Assembly (NCBI GenBank): GCA_030737875.1
Contig: CM060911.1
Coordinates: 55,732,001-55,796,000, forward strand
Source: Allium sativum
Lineage: Eukaryota; Streptophyta; Magnoliopsida; Asparagales; Amaryllidaceae
Reading direction: 5' to 3'
Length of the DNA stretch: 64,000 nucleotides
Shown here: positions 10,241-22,603 of the stretch, in pieces
How positions within the stretch are numbered: the stretch's first letter is position 1
Layout of the letters: each line of letters starts with the position of its first letter
Program-made: the position numbers and the translations under genes
Notes under the pieces: model-generated
What the model saw: the letters and a program-made list of their open reading frames with translations, nothing else
The model's database searches: none
What the model was told of the DNA's origin: nothing

Positions 10241-10570
10241 AGCCTTCCTCCCATCGTCTATCCAATAGGTACCTACAAGTCCTCCTCCTTCTTGAACCAA
10301 CTTCTAGTCCGACTAATGTCTAAGTCCCTTGAAGTGGTTTTCCATTCTTATCTATCTTAGAAAGATCATCTATATGCGGAGGGGAAACTCGAAACGAGAG
10401 AGGAAGAGATTCAAAACGGAGAATTTGAAAGATATAGATATGGCTATTGGGGATTATGCTTTTCTTTCAAAAACTTTTCTCTTAAAAGACATGTTTTTGA
10501 AAATACTCCTTTCAAAAATATTCTTAGAGAATAGTTTTTCTAAAAATTTTATCTGTTCTGGTAACCTTAA
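10241..10570 (-). other. 5' leader of element A with gag missing
   Basis: Only about 330 bp separate the primer site from the gag-end trace; a full gag would need over 1 kb. The sequence aligns with 47235-47560 of element B (shared words GGTTACC, ATCCCCAA/ATTCCCCAA, GCCATAT), so both copies carry the same short leader. Confidence 0.7.
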
Positions 10571-10582
10571 GCTCTGCTACCA
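10571..10582 (-). promoter_or_regulatory. Primer binding site of element A
   Basis: Minus strand reads TGGTAGCAGAGC, one base different from TGGTATCAGAGC, the plant site complementary to initiator Met-tRNA. It lies two bases from the LTR end at 10585. Confidence 0.88.
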
Positions 10583-11771
10583 CGTGTAACACCCCACACC
10601 CGCTACGGTCACTCACTAAGGGAATGCCATAACATCGGTGGAGTATTTTAAGTGAATATAGAACAGAAAAATTACAACAAGACAGATATAAGTAGTACTT
10701 GAGAATTTAAAACATCATTTCATTGCAGCGGAAAGTAAAACATGTTTGGTTACACCAAAACCATAAACAAGAGTCAAGTACATATTATCCATCCTGATAA
10801 AACAAAAGTACATAATCCCACTACATAACTTAATAGCCATAATATAAAAGATAAACTGAGCTTTACATCCCTGGTCCAAGCTCCAAAAGATAGATAAAGT
10901 AGTCTGATCAAATCCCACTAGTGCTAGGCCCACTCTGACAACCTGAGGGTTGGGAAAAAGATAAAAACAACGGGGTCAGACATAAGTCTGAGCGAGTCCT
11001 ATAACCTTAACAATACAATCATTAAAGTAATTAGGGTATGATATAAACAAGGTACGGTACCTCTGGGGATAATGACTACACTAAGTAGCCAACTAAACAC
11101 AGGACGTACTAAGATAACGGTAAAGACGCGCCTATCCACCCAAGGATAATTACAATATTGCACCACCCCAGATCTACCCACCCAAGGGTAATTCCTACAC
11201 TGCACCACACCAGTTCTACCCACCAAGGGTAATTCCTACTTAAAGGTTGATCCCACTAAGTGTACTTAGTAATTTTCCCCAGTAGTTTCTTGTACCCCTA
11301 GCTGACTAAATAGGTGCCGTCTGCCCCTATCTCCGCTAGGTGTACCCACTACTCCCCAAGCGTTCGGCTCCCTAACGTAGATACCCGTGTTGGCCCCACA
11401 GTGGGGTGTATCACTCCCCAAAGTGGCAACCCGATAATCAATGGTGCACGGCTTATACCTACACGATGCAACAACGTCTTACCTACCAGCCCGGGTCCAC
11501 ACACGCATATGAAACCCGTTGGACTTGCGTTGCCACCGCTAACCCGTTTTGGCCTCTTACAGTCAAGCCCAATATGCGTGTCCCGTCCTCGACTTGGGTC
11601 GAGCCCACAAAGATACGTTTGGGATATTGGTTGAAATGGGCCCCCACAAGCTACTACTTAAGCTTGTCATTTTATCTAGTGCATCCCACTTAACCCCTTT
11701 TTTTATTATCATGCCCACTTACATGTTAAGGTTTGGTTAAGTCCTCTAATCATATTTTAATTGCCACTCAA

Positions 11772-12061
11772 GGCCCCCACAAGCTACTACTTAAGCTTGT
11801 CATTTATTCATATTTCAATTGCCACTTAAGGCCCCCACAAGCTACTACTTAAGCTTGTCATTTAATCCTATTTCAATTGCCACTTAAGGCCCCCACAAGC
11901 TACTACTTAAGCTTGTCATTTAATCCTATTTCAATTGCCACTTAAGGCCCCCACAAGCTACTACTTAAGCTTGTCATTTAATCCTATTTCAATTGCTACT
12001 TACGGCCCCCACAAGCTACTACTTAAGCTTGTCATTTAATCATATTTCAATTGCCACTTAA
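11772..12061 (-). repeat. 58-bp tandem repeat, five units, right LTR
   Basis: Units start at 11772, 11830, 11888, 11946 and 12004. Same unit and count as in the left LTR, so the array was fixed before insertion. Confidence 0.92.
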
Positions 12062-12352
12062 GGCACCCACTAGATTTCCACATGCCACCCAAGGCACTTA
12101 CTTGATTCCCACATGCCACCCAAGGCACTTACTTAACCCTTTAATCATGTTTAATTACATGTTCCACTTTGGTTAAGTATTCTGATCGTATTTTCTATTG
12201 CCACCCAAGGCAACCCACTAGTTTCCTCATGCCACCCAAGGCACCCCCACTAGTTACTACATGCCACCCAAGGCACCCACTTAACCCCTCATGCCCCACT
12301 ACATGCTAATTTGGTTAAGTGTTTCTTAGTTAATTAAGATCATAACATTTGT

Positions 12353-12449
12353 AAAGACCTCTCATATTAGACTGTCTTTTATGGCAGCTGGATATGCCGG
12401 TTGGTTCCGGGCAGCCTTACACCATAACAGAGTCTAACCTCGTGTCTTT
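12353..12449 (-). other. Structured hairpin module A1 (right LTR)
   Basis: Same as 4995-5091, core at 12388-12414. AAAGAC (12353-12358) pairs with GTCTTT (12444-12449). This copy is in the 5' LTR, so it would sit in the RNA leader about 1.6 kb from the TATA box. Confidence 0.7.
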
Positions 12450-12475
12450 ACACTTGTCACGTATTTAGTTTATGA

Positions 12476-12575
12476 CTAAGACCTCTCACATTGGGCCAAT
12501 CATTTGTAGCCGCTGGATTTGCCGGTCGGTTCCGGGCAGTCTTATGCTACAAAAGGGTCCAACCTCGTGTCTTAG
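12476..12575 (-). other. Structured hairpin module A2 (right LTR)
   Basis: Same as 5118-5217, core at 12513-12539, outer arms CTAAGAC and GTCTTAG intact. Confidence 0.72.
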
Positions 12576-13139
12576 TAGATTAATTACACCTAATTAATTA
12601 CCCCCCATAATTTGTATTAATTATCCCTAATTAATTACAAATATTTAAGAATATGGGTAGACCTAACTCAATAGGTAAATTCCCAATTCCACAATATGGG
12701 TAGACCTAACTTAATAGGTAAATTCCCAATTATGTCCATCCACTTTATGGTATGTTTAATCATACCCACTTCACACAATTTTATGTGTTCATTAATTTTT
12801 ACCCCATCGTCCCCACGTAAATACGTTAACATGACATACTTCAAAAGAGAAGATTCATCATACACACAATGGGTTCAACTTAGCATATCATTAGCATTAT
12901 CATGGGTTTAAAAGGTGTCAACTTGCATATATGACCATAAACCCAACTTGCATAAATAACCAACCCAAACTTGCATGAATCACATATGTCATAAAGATGG
13001 TAACTTGCATAAATGTTCATGTCATAGACCTATCATAAAGGTGTCAACTTGCATACATGTCATAGGTCAAAAAGGGATGAACTTGCACATGTACTTATGT
13101 CATACAAAGGGGTAAACTTGCATAGCATGTCACATGTTA

Positions 13140-13489
13140 ACTTGCATATAACCAAACACATAACTTGCATAACATGTTACATATGAACTTGCATATAATC
13201 ATGCACATAACTTGCATATAACCAAACACATAACTTGCATAACATGTTACATATGAACTTGCATATAATCATGCACATAACTTGCATATAACCAAACACA
13301 TAACTTGCACAACATGTTACATATGAACTTGCATATAATCATGCACATAACTTGCATATAACAAAATACATAACTTGCATAACATGTTACATATGAACTT
13401 GCATATAATCATGCAAATAACTTGCATATAACCAAACACATAACTTGCATAACATGTTATATATGAACTTGCATATAATCATGCTCATA
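13140..13489 (-). repeat. 70-bp tandem repeat, five full units, right LTR
   Basis: Units start at 13140, 13210, 13280, 13350 and 13420. All five are full length here, against a 23-bp deletion in the fifth unit of the left LTR. Confidence 0.93.
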
Positions 13490-14017
13490 ACTTGCATATA
13501 ACATTATACATATAATCTCCCATATAGCTTGCATAACATGTTACATATGAATCAATGTTCAACATAGTGTTTTGCAAAATGAGCATCATAAAACATAGCA
13601 TTAAACTTGCATATAGCATAAAACTTGCAAAACACACAACATACACTATACTAAACTTGCATAAACACATTGATCCACAAACATAGCCATATCTTATCAT
13701 ATCCTATCATAATCAATTTAACAATTGATTATTAAGGCTATAGAAACTCACCACTAAACTCCAATAAGCAAACCCTTGCCAAAAATCACCCAAAAACTCT
13801 AGCCTTGAACATAAAGCTTGCAACTTGATGATGAATGCAAGCTAATGATCACTCATACAACTCAAAGATGCTTGTATGAACATGAAATCCTTCATAGAAA
13901 TAGTATTAGAAAGAGGAAGGAGGCTAGGGTTTTGAGTGGAGGCCATGATCATAGAAATTTTTGGCATAGTTTAGTTAGAGGATAGGATTATGATCATTTA
14001 GGGCTAGCTTAGGGTCT

Positions 14018-14026
14018 TATTTATAG
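14018..14026 (-). promoter_or_regulatory. TATA box, 5' LTR of element A
   Basis: CTATAAATA on the minus strand, about 500 bp inside the LTR start at 14523. This is the likely promoter of the element. Confidence 0.6.
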
Positions 14027-14166
14027 GATTAGGCAAGTGTTTTAGGCCATTAGATTAACCCTAAATTAGATTAGGACCATCAGATCTCGGAAGCTTCCAG
14101 AAACCAGCCCCAAAACACAGCCCAAACCCTAAAATGGTGCACCAGGCCAAACTGGCCGAGCACCCC

Positions 14167-14248
14167 CTGTCGACACCCAAGTCGACAGGGCTGTCGACTT
14201 GGTCCTAGCCAAGTCGACTGCCCAGTCGACAGGGCTGTCGACTTGGGT
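14167..14248 (-). promoter_or_regulatory. GTCGAC palindrome cluster, right LTR U3
   Basis: Same cluster as 6785-6866, about 140-220 bp upstream of the TATA box in element direction. Confidence 0.7.
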
Positions 14249-14523
14249 AGCTAGGCGGGAATTTTCCCTCCCGCGCCCAATGGTCCCAATTTCGAAATTT
14301 GAACCTGAATTTTAAATCTGTTTTGAACTTTGAATTTTCTGTAAACTTCATTGGGCCATAACCGGGCCATACGGACTCCGATTCTCGAAAACTCGGACTC
14401 TATTTCGCGTATTTTTCCGAGACGAACGAAATGACGCAGCCCGTTTCCCCCAATTCTCACATCTGAGATTATTTATTCTGCAATTAGTGAATTTTAGCAT
14501 TAACCGAAATTCGGGGTGTTACA

Positions 14524-14528
14524 ATGCC
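14524..14528. repeat. Target-site duplication, right copy (ATGCC)
   Basis: Matches 3222-3226 and directly follows the right LTR end. Confidence 0.93.
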
Positions 14529-15433
14529 TGAATGACGTATTCAACTCTTTCATATCTCATTGGGACGAGTATAAACGATATAGGTGGAATTCGACCATGC
14601 CTGATGGCAACCTTTTCCCTTGACAAGGGGCAAAAGGATGATGCCTAGCCATGTGTGACACGTCCACTTTCCCTAATAACTCCATTCCTCATAGCTTGTA
14701 ACAGAGTATTGACTAAATTCGAGTTTGATATCGACACTTGAATTGGGAAAATCTCACTTTAGGACTTAAAGTGCAGATTTGATGCCGAAGCGAATGACAT
14801 GAATTTTTGCATGATCAAATCTAACTATGACGCCATAGAATAAGTATAAAATAAGGGTAGGCATGAAATGGTGCTCCACGACTTTAGACTGCTATAACCC
14901 GTGAGTCTAACCTGTGTTCACGATAGGAGAGTATATAAACATTTGGATTGAACATCCGAAAGACGTAGCTTGTACCCCATGGAAGGCTTAGGGGCATGAG
15001 CATAGTCTTCTCCTAAGATCCCCACCGATGTTGGGGGCATTGGCATGGACTTAAAAATTAACCTCAAATATGCCACAAATTTAGAATATAATTCAAGATT
15101 AATTGGAGGCATTACACTATACCTCCGAACTAGTAACGACCTGACTTAGTTGACCCAACCTTAAGTGGCTCTTTTAACATACGAGTTGAACATAGGTCTA
15201 AAATTTAAATCGCAAGTACATTGATTGGAAAGATAACGAGACAAACTACTTTATTAATTATAGGTTTGTACAGAATGGTAACTACTTTATTAATTACAGG
15301 TTTTGTACAAAGTGATAAAGAAAATGGCGAGGTCGGCACTCGCAACAATCACAACTGGCCAGTGGAAAATTAAGAAATAATTGGAAAACATCAAAGACTC
15401 GGATGTTTTAGTCTTCTTGGGATCCTTGAGCTT
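14529..15433 (+). other. Tat element 3' untranslated segment, right part
   Basis: Resumes the Tat element after the insertion. No coding signal. A small direct repeat (CTACTTTATTAATTA, about 15247 and 15284) lies just before the end of the antisense ORF. Confidence 0.55.
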
Positions 15434-18400
15434 CTAATGCTCCTCCTTCTTGGTCTTGATAAGTAGACACTTTTTCTTTTTTGTCTTATCGGTTGAAGAT
15501 TCTTCAGGTTCGGGAGTAGATTTTGAGCTTGTATCCTTTAGAGGCAATTTGGGAAGTTCAGTAGAGACCTTTCTATTGGAAGGGAGGACCAAACTGATGG
15601 GATCAGCACGAAAAGGCATGAGGAAGACCTCAAACTTTATTTGCTTGAGTTTGTCCTCATTCCTTGCCTTCAACTCTACAACAGTCAATTCCCCAGTCTT
15701 CCCACTCTCACTGTTATAGATGATATCGTCATCAGCTTCTTTGTCATCGAGATCTTTCAATGTTGCTATCATATCTCCTTCCTTCAAGGCATCGTCACCG
15801 GGAGAAATTCAGACTCATCAGTTGACTTGGCTCCTTTATCCATGGCAACATCAGTAGTCTTGGCACCTAAAGCAAAGAGAGCAATGGTTACTAGCTCCGG
15901 AGAAATAACGGGCGTCTTAGTTAGAGACCCATGGCTCGATGACACACTATAATAGATTTAGAAAACTGAGGAGAGAACGTGGAAATCCTAAGAGGAGAAT
16001 GTCTCTAGGAGTTGCCGGAGTCTTAGCCTCAATAATCAGGGAGAGAACGTGCATGTGATGAGTCCTGGATCCTCTAGATCATACTCTTTTGTCTCTTCAG
16101 CCTTGGATGTTGCATAAGAGGAACCACCCATAGTGACATCTTTACCCTTAACCTGACACTTCGCGACATCCTCAACTTCTTTTAGCAGTCTCCTTACCTC
16201 AGCCAGACACTCGGGCGCATCGCTCCTCAAGAGTGTTCTCATTAATTACTCCTCATCCACAGTTCCAACCTCAGCTTACGCTTCTTATTTCAGCAAGCTT
16301 GCTCAATCCATCAGCTAGAGTGGTGGGATAGTCCTCCACCCATGATATATCGCGATATCGGCGAACTTGTGTGAAGAAAGAGAGAATAAGAGGTCCAATA
16401 ACAAGCAGGATTTTTTTTTGCTTCAGCAAGTTGTTTCTCCTGCTCAACCTTGTCAACTTCAAATTGGGCCTTAGTATTAGAGGTGGATTCGAGGGAAGTG
16501 TTAGTTTTTTCCTCAGTCTTCTTCGCCATCTCTTCATCTTCAGCCAGCTTGGATCTTAGATCAACATTCTCCTTCTTAAGTTCAGTTTTATCGTGTTGGA
16601 GGCGAGTACAAGACAACTTTTAATCAGTGTTCTCAGCTGTAATATTCTGACACTTCTCCTTAGGGGCTATGCGTTCTTTAATACTGAGTTCATTGTAGAA
16701 ACGTTGTTCCAACTCATCATGCAGTTTCTTGTATTTTTCGGCTTCACATTCCGCAAATGCTAGTTTATCCTGAACTTCTTCACATTCTTTCTCGACGGCA
16801 TTAATGCACGACGGTCTCACTCTTACAAATGCCTCTAATTATATGAATCCAGTTAGAGATTTTGTATGACCTTGGATAGCTTTCGGGCAGACTTGCATGT
16901 TTCCTTGTATTGTTTATCGACGAAGTCTATCTTTTCCTTGATGCTATCGGACCAATTGTTAGGAACAGGCTTGAGGTTAGGCAAAAAGTGCATGTTCCCG
17001 AAGTGATATCGAGGGAATTGCTCTTTTAAAAAATATATCCTCTCATCAGTAGAGGCATCAAGAGAAATGGGTGTTAACATGGAGATATCAGTGGATTTGC
17101 GTTTGGTCAAAATGATCATTGCGCCATCTTTATCCTTATATTTATCCTTGGGGTCATAATGCTTTTTAGGATGTTTTTCTTGCGATTGTGATTATTTTGG
17201 GGGAAGTGGAGCTTTAGCAATTTGTCTTTCCACTTCGTGAGAACCCTAATAGCTCTTATGCTTGTCGATATCGGAGCGAAGCGGAGATAGGGAGCGTGTT
17301 ATGCTGATAATGCCTTCTCTCCTCTAGGCCATGATCATATCTATATTCACCCTCAGGATTAGAATAAGATTTTAAAAGACTGTTGCGTAGATTTCTAGGA
17401 TCATAACTTTAATGAGACGTAGTTCCTGCATATCAAAAAAGCCATTATTATAATCAAGAGTTAATGTAACATACAAATGTTGTGACATTCAGTGCCCATG
17501 TCGTGTGTGTCCTAGTGACTCCCCCAAATGGATCAAAGCCCGGTGTTTGGCTAATCGGTGTTACCTTCCCTGCTTTTGTGGGTGTAACTTCCTCTTCAGA
17601 AGTTGGAAAGAAGGTGCTAGAGCCAATGTCTTGAGAAGAATATATAGTATCTGGCAAAGGTAGATCGCCTAAGCCTCAGAATGGAGACACTAATTTCTCT
17701 TGGCGAGTATCAAGTATTGGCAATTTAGCTGGAGGTGTAGTCGTAGGAGAAGACGGTTTCATTGCAGTTGAGGTATCTCTTGAAGAAGGGTTCTTAAGCT
17801 CCTCCTCAGCGGTCTTGTCTAAAAGCTCCTCTGTGAATACGTTAATGGGAGAAGGGTTCATAAGTCCTTCAGTGATACTTTTCTCGGGTGACTTCTATTT
17901 CTCCCATGACTGAGGTTCTTAACTATAACTCGTAATATCTTTGCTTTGTGGGGCCCCCTTGGCTTTGGATGAAGTTGTTGCCTTCTCCCCGACTCGGGCA
18001 CACCTTCTATCCCCGATGACGCGGGAGGATTATGAGCTTGGGGCACTTATACTGATGCACGACCTCCTGCCACTCCCATACTCCATTGTGGGCTGAGAAA
18101 ATAGTATCAATGAAGAAATTCATCCACAAGGCAACTCTTGACGCTTAGCGAGGCTGGTGGAGCATTCAGTAAAGTAGTCAGACGGTCTTAGCACAATTAA
18201 CCATGCAGTTTCCTCAGGTTCGGAACTTACAATAAAGAGAAATGTTAGAAATCATGCACATAAGGTTAAAAAGAAGAGACTGGAACTTAAAACTTACTAG
18301 ATTGAAGCCATTTCCTAGCGCACCCTTCTTGATGACAGACATAAAACCAATTGGGCCTTATGTCGCCCACGTTGCTGAATCCAACATTAATAATCTTTCT

Positions 18401-19205
18401 TTTGGGCATAGACTCAAAATGGAGTCACTTGTTGGCGATGCTTGAAGTTATAGAAAAATATTATATCTTTGTAGGTGGGATCCACACCGGGATCTCCATA
18501 TATGCTATGAACAGAGTGTACAAGTATGAATATGATGTTGGATGAAGCTGCGTAGGTGTTATATTCACTCATCTAAGGAAATCAGCAGCAAACGATTGAA
18601 AGGGAGGAATGCTTACAACCGAACGCATTTGTCAACTTATTTCCATATATCCTTCTGGAAGACTGTGAGGCATCTCTAGGATATCAGGGGCCCGAACTTC
18701 TTCCTAGGGGATTCCATGTTTTTAACATAATTGCCTTAGCCTTGATTCATTAGTGGTAGACACCCAAGAATCCTTAGGCTCTTCCAGAAAAATTGCGCCT
18801 TTAAAGGTATCAGGAGCCCCGTTATCTCCTACTCCTCCGATCTCGACATCCAAAGAAATCCCCCTCTAAAGATTCTATTTCCTCATGAAGGACGACTTCA
18901 AAATTCGAATCATCACCATCAGAGTTAAAGTCTAGCAAAGGAATCTTCGGATCAATCTCTGCCTCTGGTGTCTTGCCCTTCTCAGATTCAGAATATCTTG
19001 TAGATTATTATCTAGACATTCTTGTTTTGCTATCCAAGAAATTTTGGCAGTTAGAGTAAAGTAACATGTGCCCCATGTGTATGTGTGTAGTGCAAGTGTG
19101 TTGAAATGAATGAAGCAAGGAAGTTTTGAATGTGTGTAGTTGTTCGATATGCGTCGTGGGGTTGTGAAGAGTTATGTCTTTTATGTCAAAAGTATCAGAA
19201 GTCAT
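15434..19205 (-). pseudogene. Antisense ORF of the Tat element, decayed
   Basis: A run of minus-strand fragments between pol and the 3' LTR. From the 5' end: an acidic start (19205-18850), a region resembling the conserved part of plant proteins annotated as putative gypsy-type transposon (about 18650-18230, including DPTYKDIIFFYNFKHRQQ), a Pro/Ser/Thr-rich middle (18046-17454), then a long Lys/Glu-rich coiled coil (17119-16270, for example ECEEVQDKLAFAECEAEKYK). The tail is lysine-rich and ends at 15434. Additional ORFs on the opposite strand downstream of pol are known in several plant Tat elements (such as Retand-type), and position and orientation fit that. Several stops and frame changes break it. 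The function of such ORFs is unknown; the homology call is from memory of the family and is moderate. Confidence 0.6.
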
Positions 19206-20528
19206 ATGCTATGTCATTTTTGTTTGGATCTGGGAAGTCTCTATCCTAACTGTCCATATGTATGTTTGTCCAATTAGATGTGGTTTGTTCATTTGTTCAT
19301 CAGTCATGCATTCACATAGACGGGAATGATGGAAAAGGCTATCTCGAGTATCTCGGGTTGGAGAAAACCCGGGTCAAAATGCATTCTAGTTCGAGAGCTT
19401 CGGATTGAATATCCTCATATCGAACCACTCCAGGTTGAAAATTTTTGATCCAAGCATGCCATATTCTTTTGAGGTCCTCCTTCCATCAATTTTGATCCCA
19501 CAAAACAACTCCACTTCCAAATCTCTCCAGATAAGCTACTAGATCTGAAACCTAGGGACCCTCCTGCCCTCTTCTCCTTCTTCCACGGTATCAAATTTCC
19601 TATATCTCCATCCCCATTATGACACAAAGAATCGCCATTTATCCATAAAAACAGTCTCTTGACCACGAAGTTAAGTTTTACACCATCGAGGCGATGCCAT
19701 GAACGTCACTGATGAACAAATGACAACCAAAGGACTACCAACGATGGCGGTGATCCCTAAAGTTTGAGACATCAACACCATGACAAATCAAAGACGGTTA
19801 GCCTGAATTCGGGGTATAACTCGTAGATATTTAATATTAACACACGAATTGCATGAAAAAAATCCACCTTTAATTTGAGATTCAAAAATCAAAAGGAAGG
19901 GAATCAAATTGGGAACTAGGGTTTATATGGATTCAGAGATAATGATATGAGGAGGAAAGTGAAAAATAAGAAGTGGGGCACGGGTTGGTCTATATAGTAT
20001 GGAAGTGACTATTCATATCCCACTGAAACGATGGCTTGACTTGGCCTTTAATTCAGAATCGAGAAGTATGGGCGGCTTCAAATCAAAATAGTCGTGGGTT
20101 GGATTCTATCTAAAGTGAAGAAAAAAATTTGATTCGAAAACCAGTAACCAGAAAGCAATGAGAGAAAGGCAAGACACATCTCTACTAACCATCTAAGGTT
20201 CTCGATGGCATGATGAACTCCAATAATATCAAAAATTCGACCCGACCTTGGTGTTCTTTACAAAAAATCGTTTGGAATGACTTATATGTGTATATTCTTA
20301 TACCAGAGCCAACGATTTAATGTGATATGAAATAGGTAAATCTAAACTTTTGATTCAACAAGGGTATGAAGATTTGCCTATGTTGTTGTCGTCACTTCAA
20401 TCAAAAACTTTGGCTTGCTGATTACGATAAAGACAATCCTAGGTATGGTCTTTTATTTATACATAGCACAAGGAATCAACAATCGCGAATTTAGAAATAG
20501 ACACGACTATTAACCATTGCTTGTTTTG
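19206..20528 (+). other. Probable Tat 3' end and LTR U3 region, unresolved
   Basis: Lies between the start of the antisense ORF and the solo LTR. The LTR boundary and purine tract could not be placed; a purine-rich stretch at 19949-19974 is a weak candidate. A minus frame at 19415-19666 has no recognisable content. Confidence 0.3.
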
Positions 20529-20533
20529 GAATG
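20529..20533. repeat. Target-site duplication of solo LTR, left (GAATG)
   Basis: GAATG directly before CGTTAACCCC. The same five bases follow the right end at 22599-22603. Confidence 0.8.
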
Positions 20534-22598
20534 CGTTAACCCCGTTCTTAGAACACGGTCCAGAACTAAGAAGTATTCACAGACGATGACACACGACATA
20601 ACTCAAAGTCGGCCATGCGACTTAGTAGGAAATCCTTCAATGCGACATGGTCCGTACCGAACTCATTAAAAGTCGTCAAGATCAGATAAGTCGTTCCTGC
20701 GACATGACTCTAAGTCGTTAAACACGACTTAGAGCTTATGCCAAACCATATTGGACAAATTGGGCCGCTCCAACTAAGTCATCGTTGCGACATGACTTAT
20801 ACTGCTAATACACTTATGCCGCGACTAACTCTTCCCATATTGTAAGGGCTCCATCTTGTGAAAGGATTACAACACAACAATGTTACTTAATGTTGGCAAA
20901 TAAGGACAAGCCATGTGGCAATACATGTGAAAGTATGGCATGGTAATATGGACGCATAGCTCATTCAGACCCTTCATCTTAACCAAGATATTGAACGATA
21001 TAGCAGGCCAAAAGAAGGAGCTTAGTCATGTTGTGAAAAGAAAGCAGGTTCTTCATGTCGTCATTTGTATGTGATCATGCTGATTCAGTCAAGTCGCATG
21101 GGTTGAATCATGTCGTTTTGGTTTAGATCGTGAATAACGCCATGACAGCTTGGGGATACATAAAGTGTATAGCTGCATGTATCATAGAAACGGGATCCAT
21201 TCATAAATAAAGGTTATGTACAGCTGTACATGCTTAATCACCAAAAGCCACGGCGCAAGCAGTCAAGGCGTTTCAACCATTCATGTCGTTCCAGTTGCTG
21301 AGCAAAACCAAGCAGGTAGGCATGTCGTATATCACAAGTTTCATGTAAAACAAAGTCAAGCCGCAATGTATATTTGAGAAAACAAGTCGCTGGATGTGGA
21401 TAAATGAATGCCAGACTGTCATGATTGAGGGAGCTGCATGTGGTAATTATGGGTGGCCAGCTGTAAAGTATATGCGCCATATCGTTAATTCATGCAAGTC
21501 ATTCTATTAGAACCGCCATTGCAACAATGTCGCATCAAGGAAAATAGTTAACTCGCATCTCCTCATGTCGTTGCCAGGTCCAAATCGCGGCACAAAAATC
21601 ATGTCGTTGAAACATGGCATGCCAATCATCCCGTAATCCACACAAGTTCGTGAAGACGTTAGTGCAGAATGGTCTAAGTCAATTATTGCGGCATGAGGCA
21701 TCATATATATTCATGTCGTGTAAAGCAAACAATAGGAGCTTCAAGGCGTAATTCTTGTTTATGGCGCATCACATTTAAGTTGTGTGGAACAACTATACAC
21801 CCTATTTACCAAAGTGCCACCGAAAGTCATGTCGCATCTCACCATGTCGAAATGGAGTCATATCGAGATGAAGTCATGGCGAGTTGAGTCATGTCGATTT
21901 CTGCATAATTACAAAATTTCCACCCGGGCTAAAATCACCTATAAATACCCCTCACAATTCATTTGACGGGAGGACCGAAAATTCATTCCTAAAGGAGACT
22001 CCATCAAGTTCAAAGCTCATCTACAACTTCTCTAATGGCTTCTATGGATTCATCAACACTTTTCTAACTCCATGAAGATCAAATCCAAGTTAATGATCAT
22101 TAGATCTTTCTACAATTGAATCTAAACACCTTCAATCTCATTCAAGCTACACTATGAATCTCTCAAGCATCATTCAAATGATCTCTAATCCTCTCCAAAG
22201 CCTAAATCGAATACTAATTCACTATGAAATCTATGAATATTATGGGAAAGGATCAAAGCACATAAGTGGTTGAAGATTCATCACAAAGCTAAACCTCTTT
22301 CCATTTCTTCGCCAAACTCAAGTGAAAGTAGATCGTCAAGAGAGTGAAATGAGAGTTAAAAGAGAGAAATGATTGTAATGAGGGAAAATTCATGTGTTGT
22401 AAGCTTGAATATCATAATGAGAATTGATTGAAAGTCGACGTAGATTCATATTGAATCGAACCACTATAAAAATTCCTTTGTGTCCTTACTTGTTTTTTAT
22501 TCGTTTATTTTGCGATTACGCAGTTCCATATTCTTACCGAATAGGTGAAGTGTAACTTTTTACACCTTTGGTGTTTGATCCTAAATTTGGAGAAAACA
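20534..22598 (+). mobile_element. Solo LTR, Tat-related, 2.07 kb
   Basis: Flanked by GAATG on both sides and related along its length to the LTR at 57569-59496. Shared features are the start CGTTAACCCC, many CATGTCG words in U3, the block CCTATAAATACCCC, a leader full of ATC/TTC/CAA words, then GAACCACT(A/C)TAAAAATT and GGTGTTTGA near the end. The last bases are AAAACA. No internal region is present, so it most likely arose by recombination between the two LTRs of a full element. The first base pair is CG instead of TG. Confidence 0.85.
21940..21947 (+). promoter_or_regulatory. TATA box of solo LTR (TATAAATA)
   Basis: TATAAATA followed by CCCC. The same block is at 58909-58916 in the related LTR, and both are followed by a CT/CA-rich leader. 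Confidence 0.65.
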
Positions 22599-22603
22599 GA
22601 ATG
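22599..22603. repeat. Target-site duplication of solo LTR, right (GAATG)
   Basis: Matches 20529-20533. Confidence 0.8.

Larger units (their letters stand above)
3227..14523 (-). mobile_element. Tekay/Del-type LTR retrotransposon A, non-autonomous, 11.3 kb
   Basis: Complete insertion inside the Tat element, in minus orientation. Two 3.9-kb LTRs run TGTAAC...GTTACA on both strands. An initiator-Met-tRNA-like primer site (10571-10582) sits beside the right LTR and a purine tract (7142-7154) beside the left LTR, which fixes the minus direction. The interior is only 3.4 kb and holds, in element order, a remnant of gag end and protease, RT, a trace of RNase H and an integrase with a large internal deletion. 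Most of gag, the RT active site, nearly all RNase H and half the integrase core are gone, so it must have moved with proteins from another copy or decayed by deletion afterwards. The LTRs are nearly identical by eye, so the insertion is fairly recent compared with its host. The family is judged from motif wording, LTR length and the chromodomain-like integrase tail. Confidence 0.93.
10585..14523 (-). repeat. 5' LTR of element A (right copy)
   Basis: 3939 bp, near-identical partner of 3227-7141 with scattered substitutions. It has the same order of parts and supplies the promoter for the element. Confidence 0.93.

Noticed and set aside
19415..19666. 83-residue minus ORF as a host gene exon
   Set aside because: No recognisable domain and flanked by Tat 3' sequence and a solo LTR.
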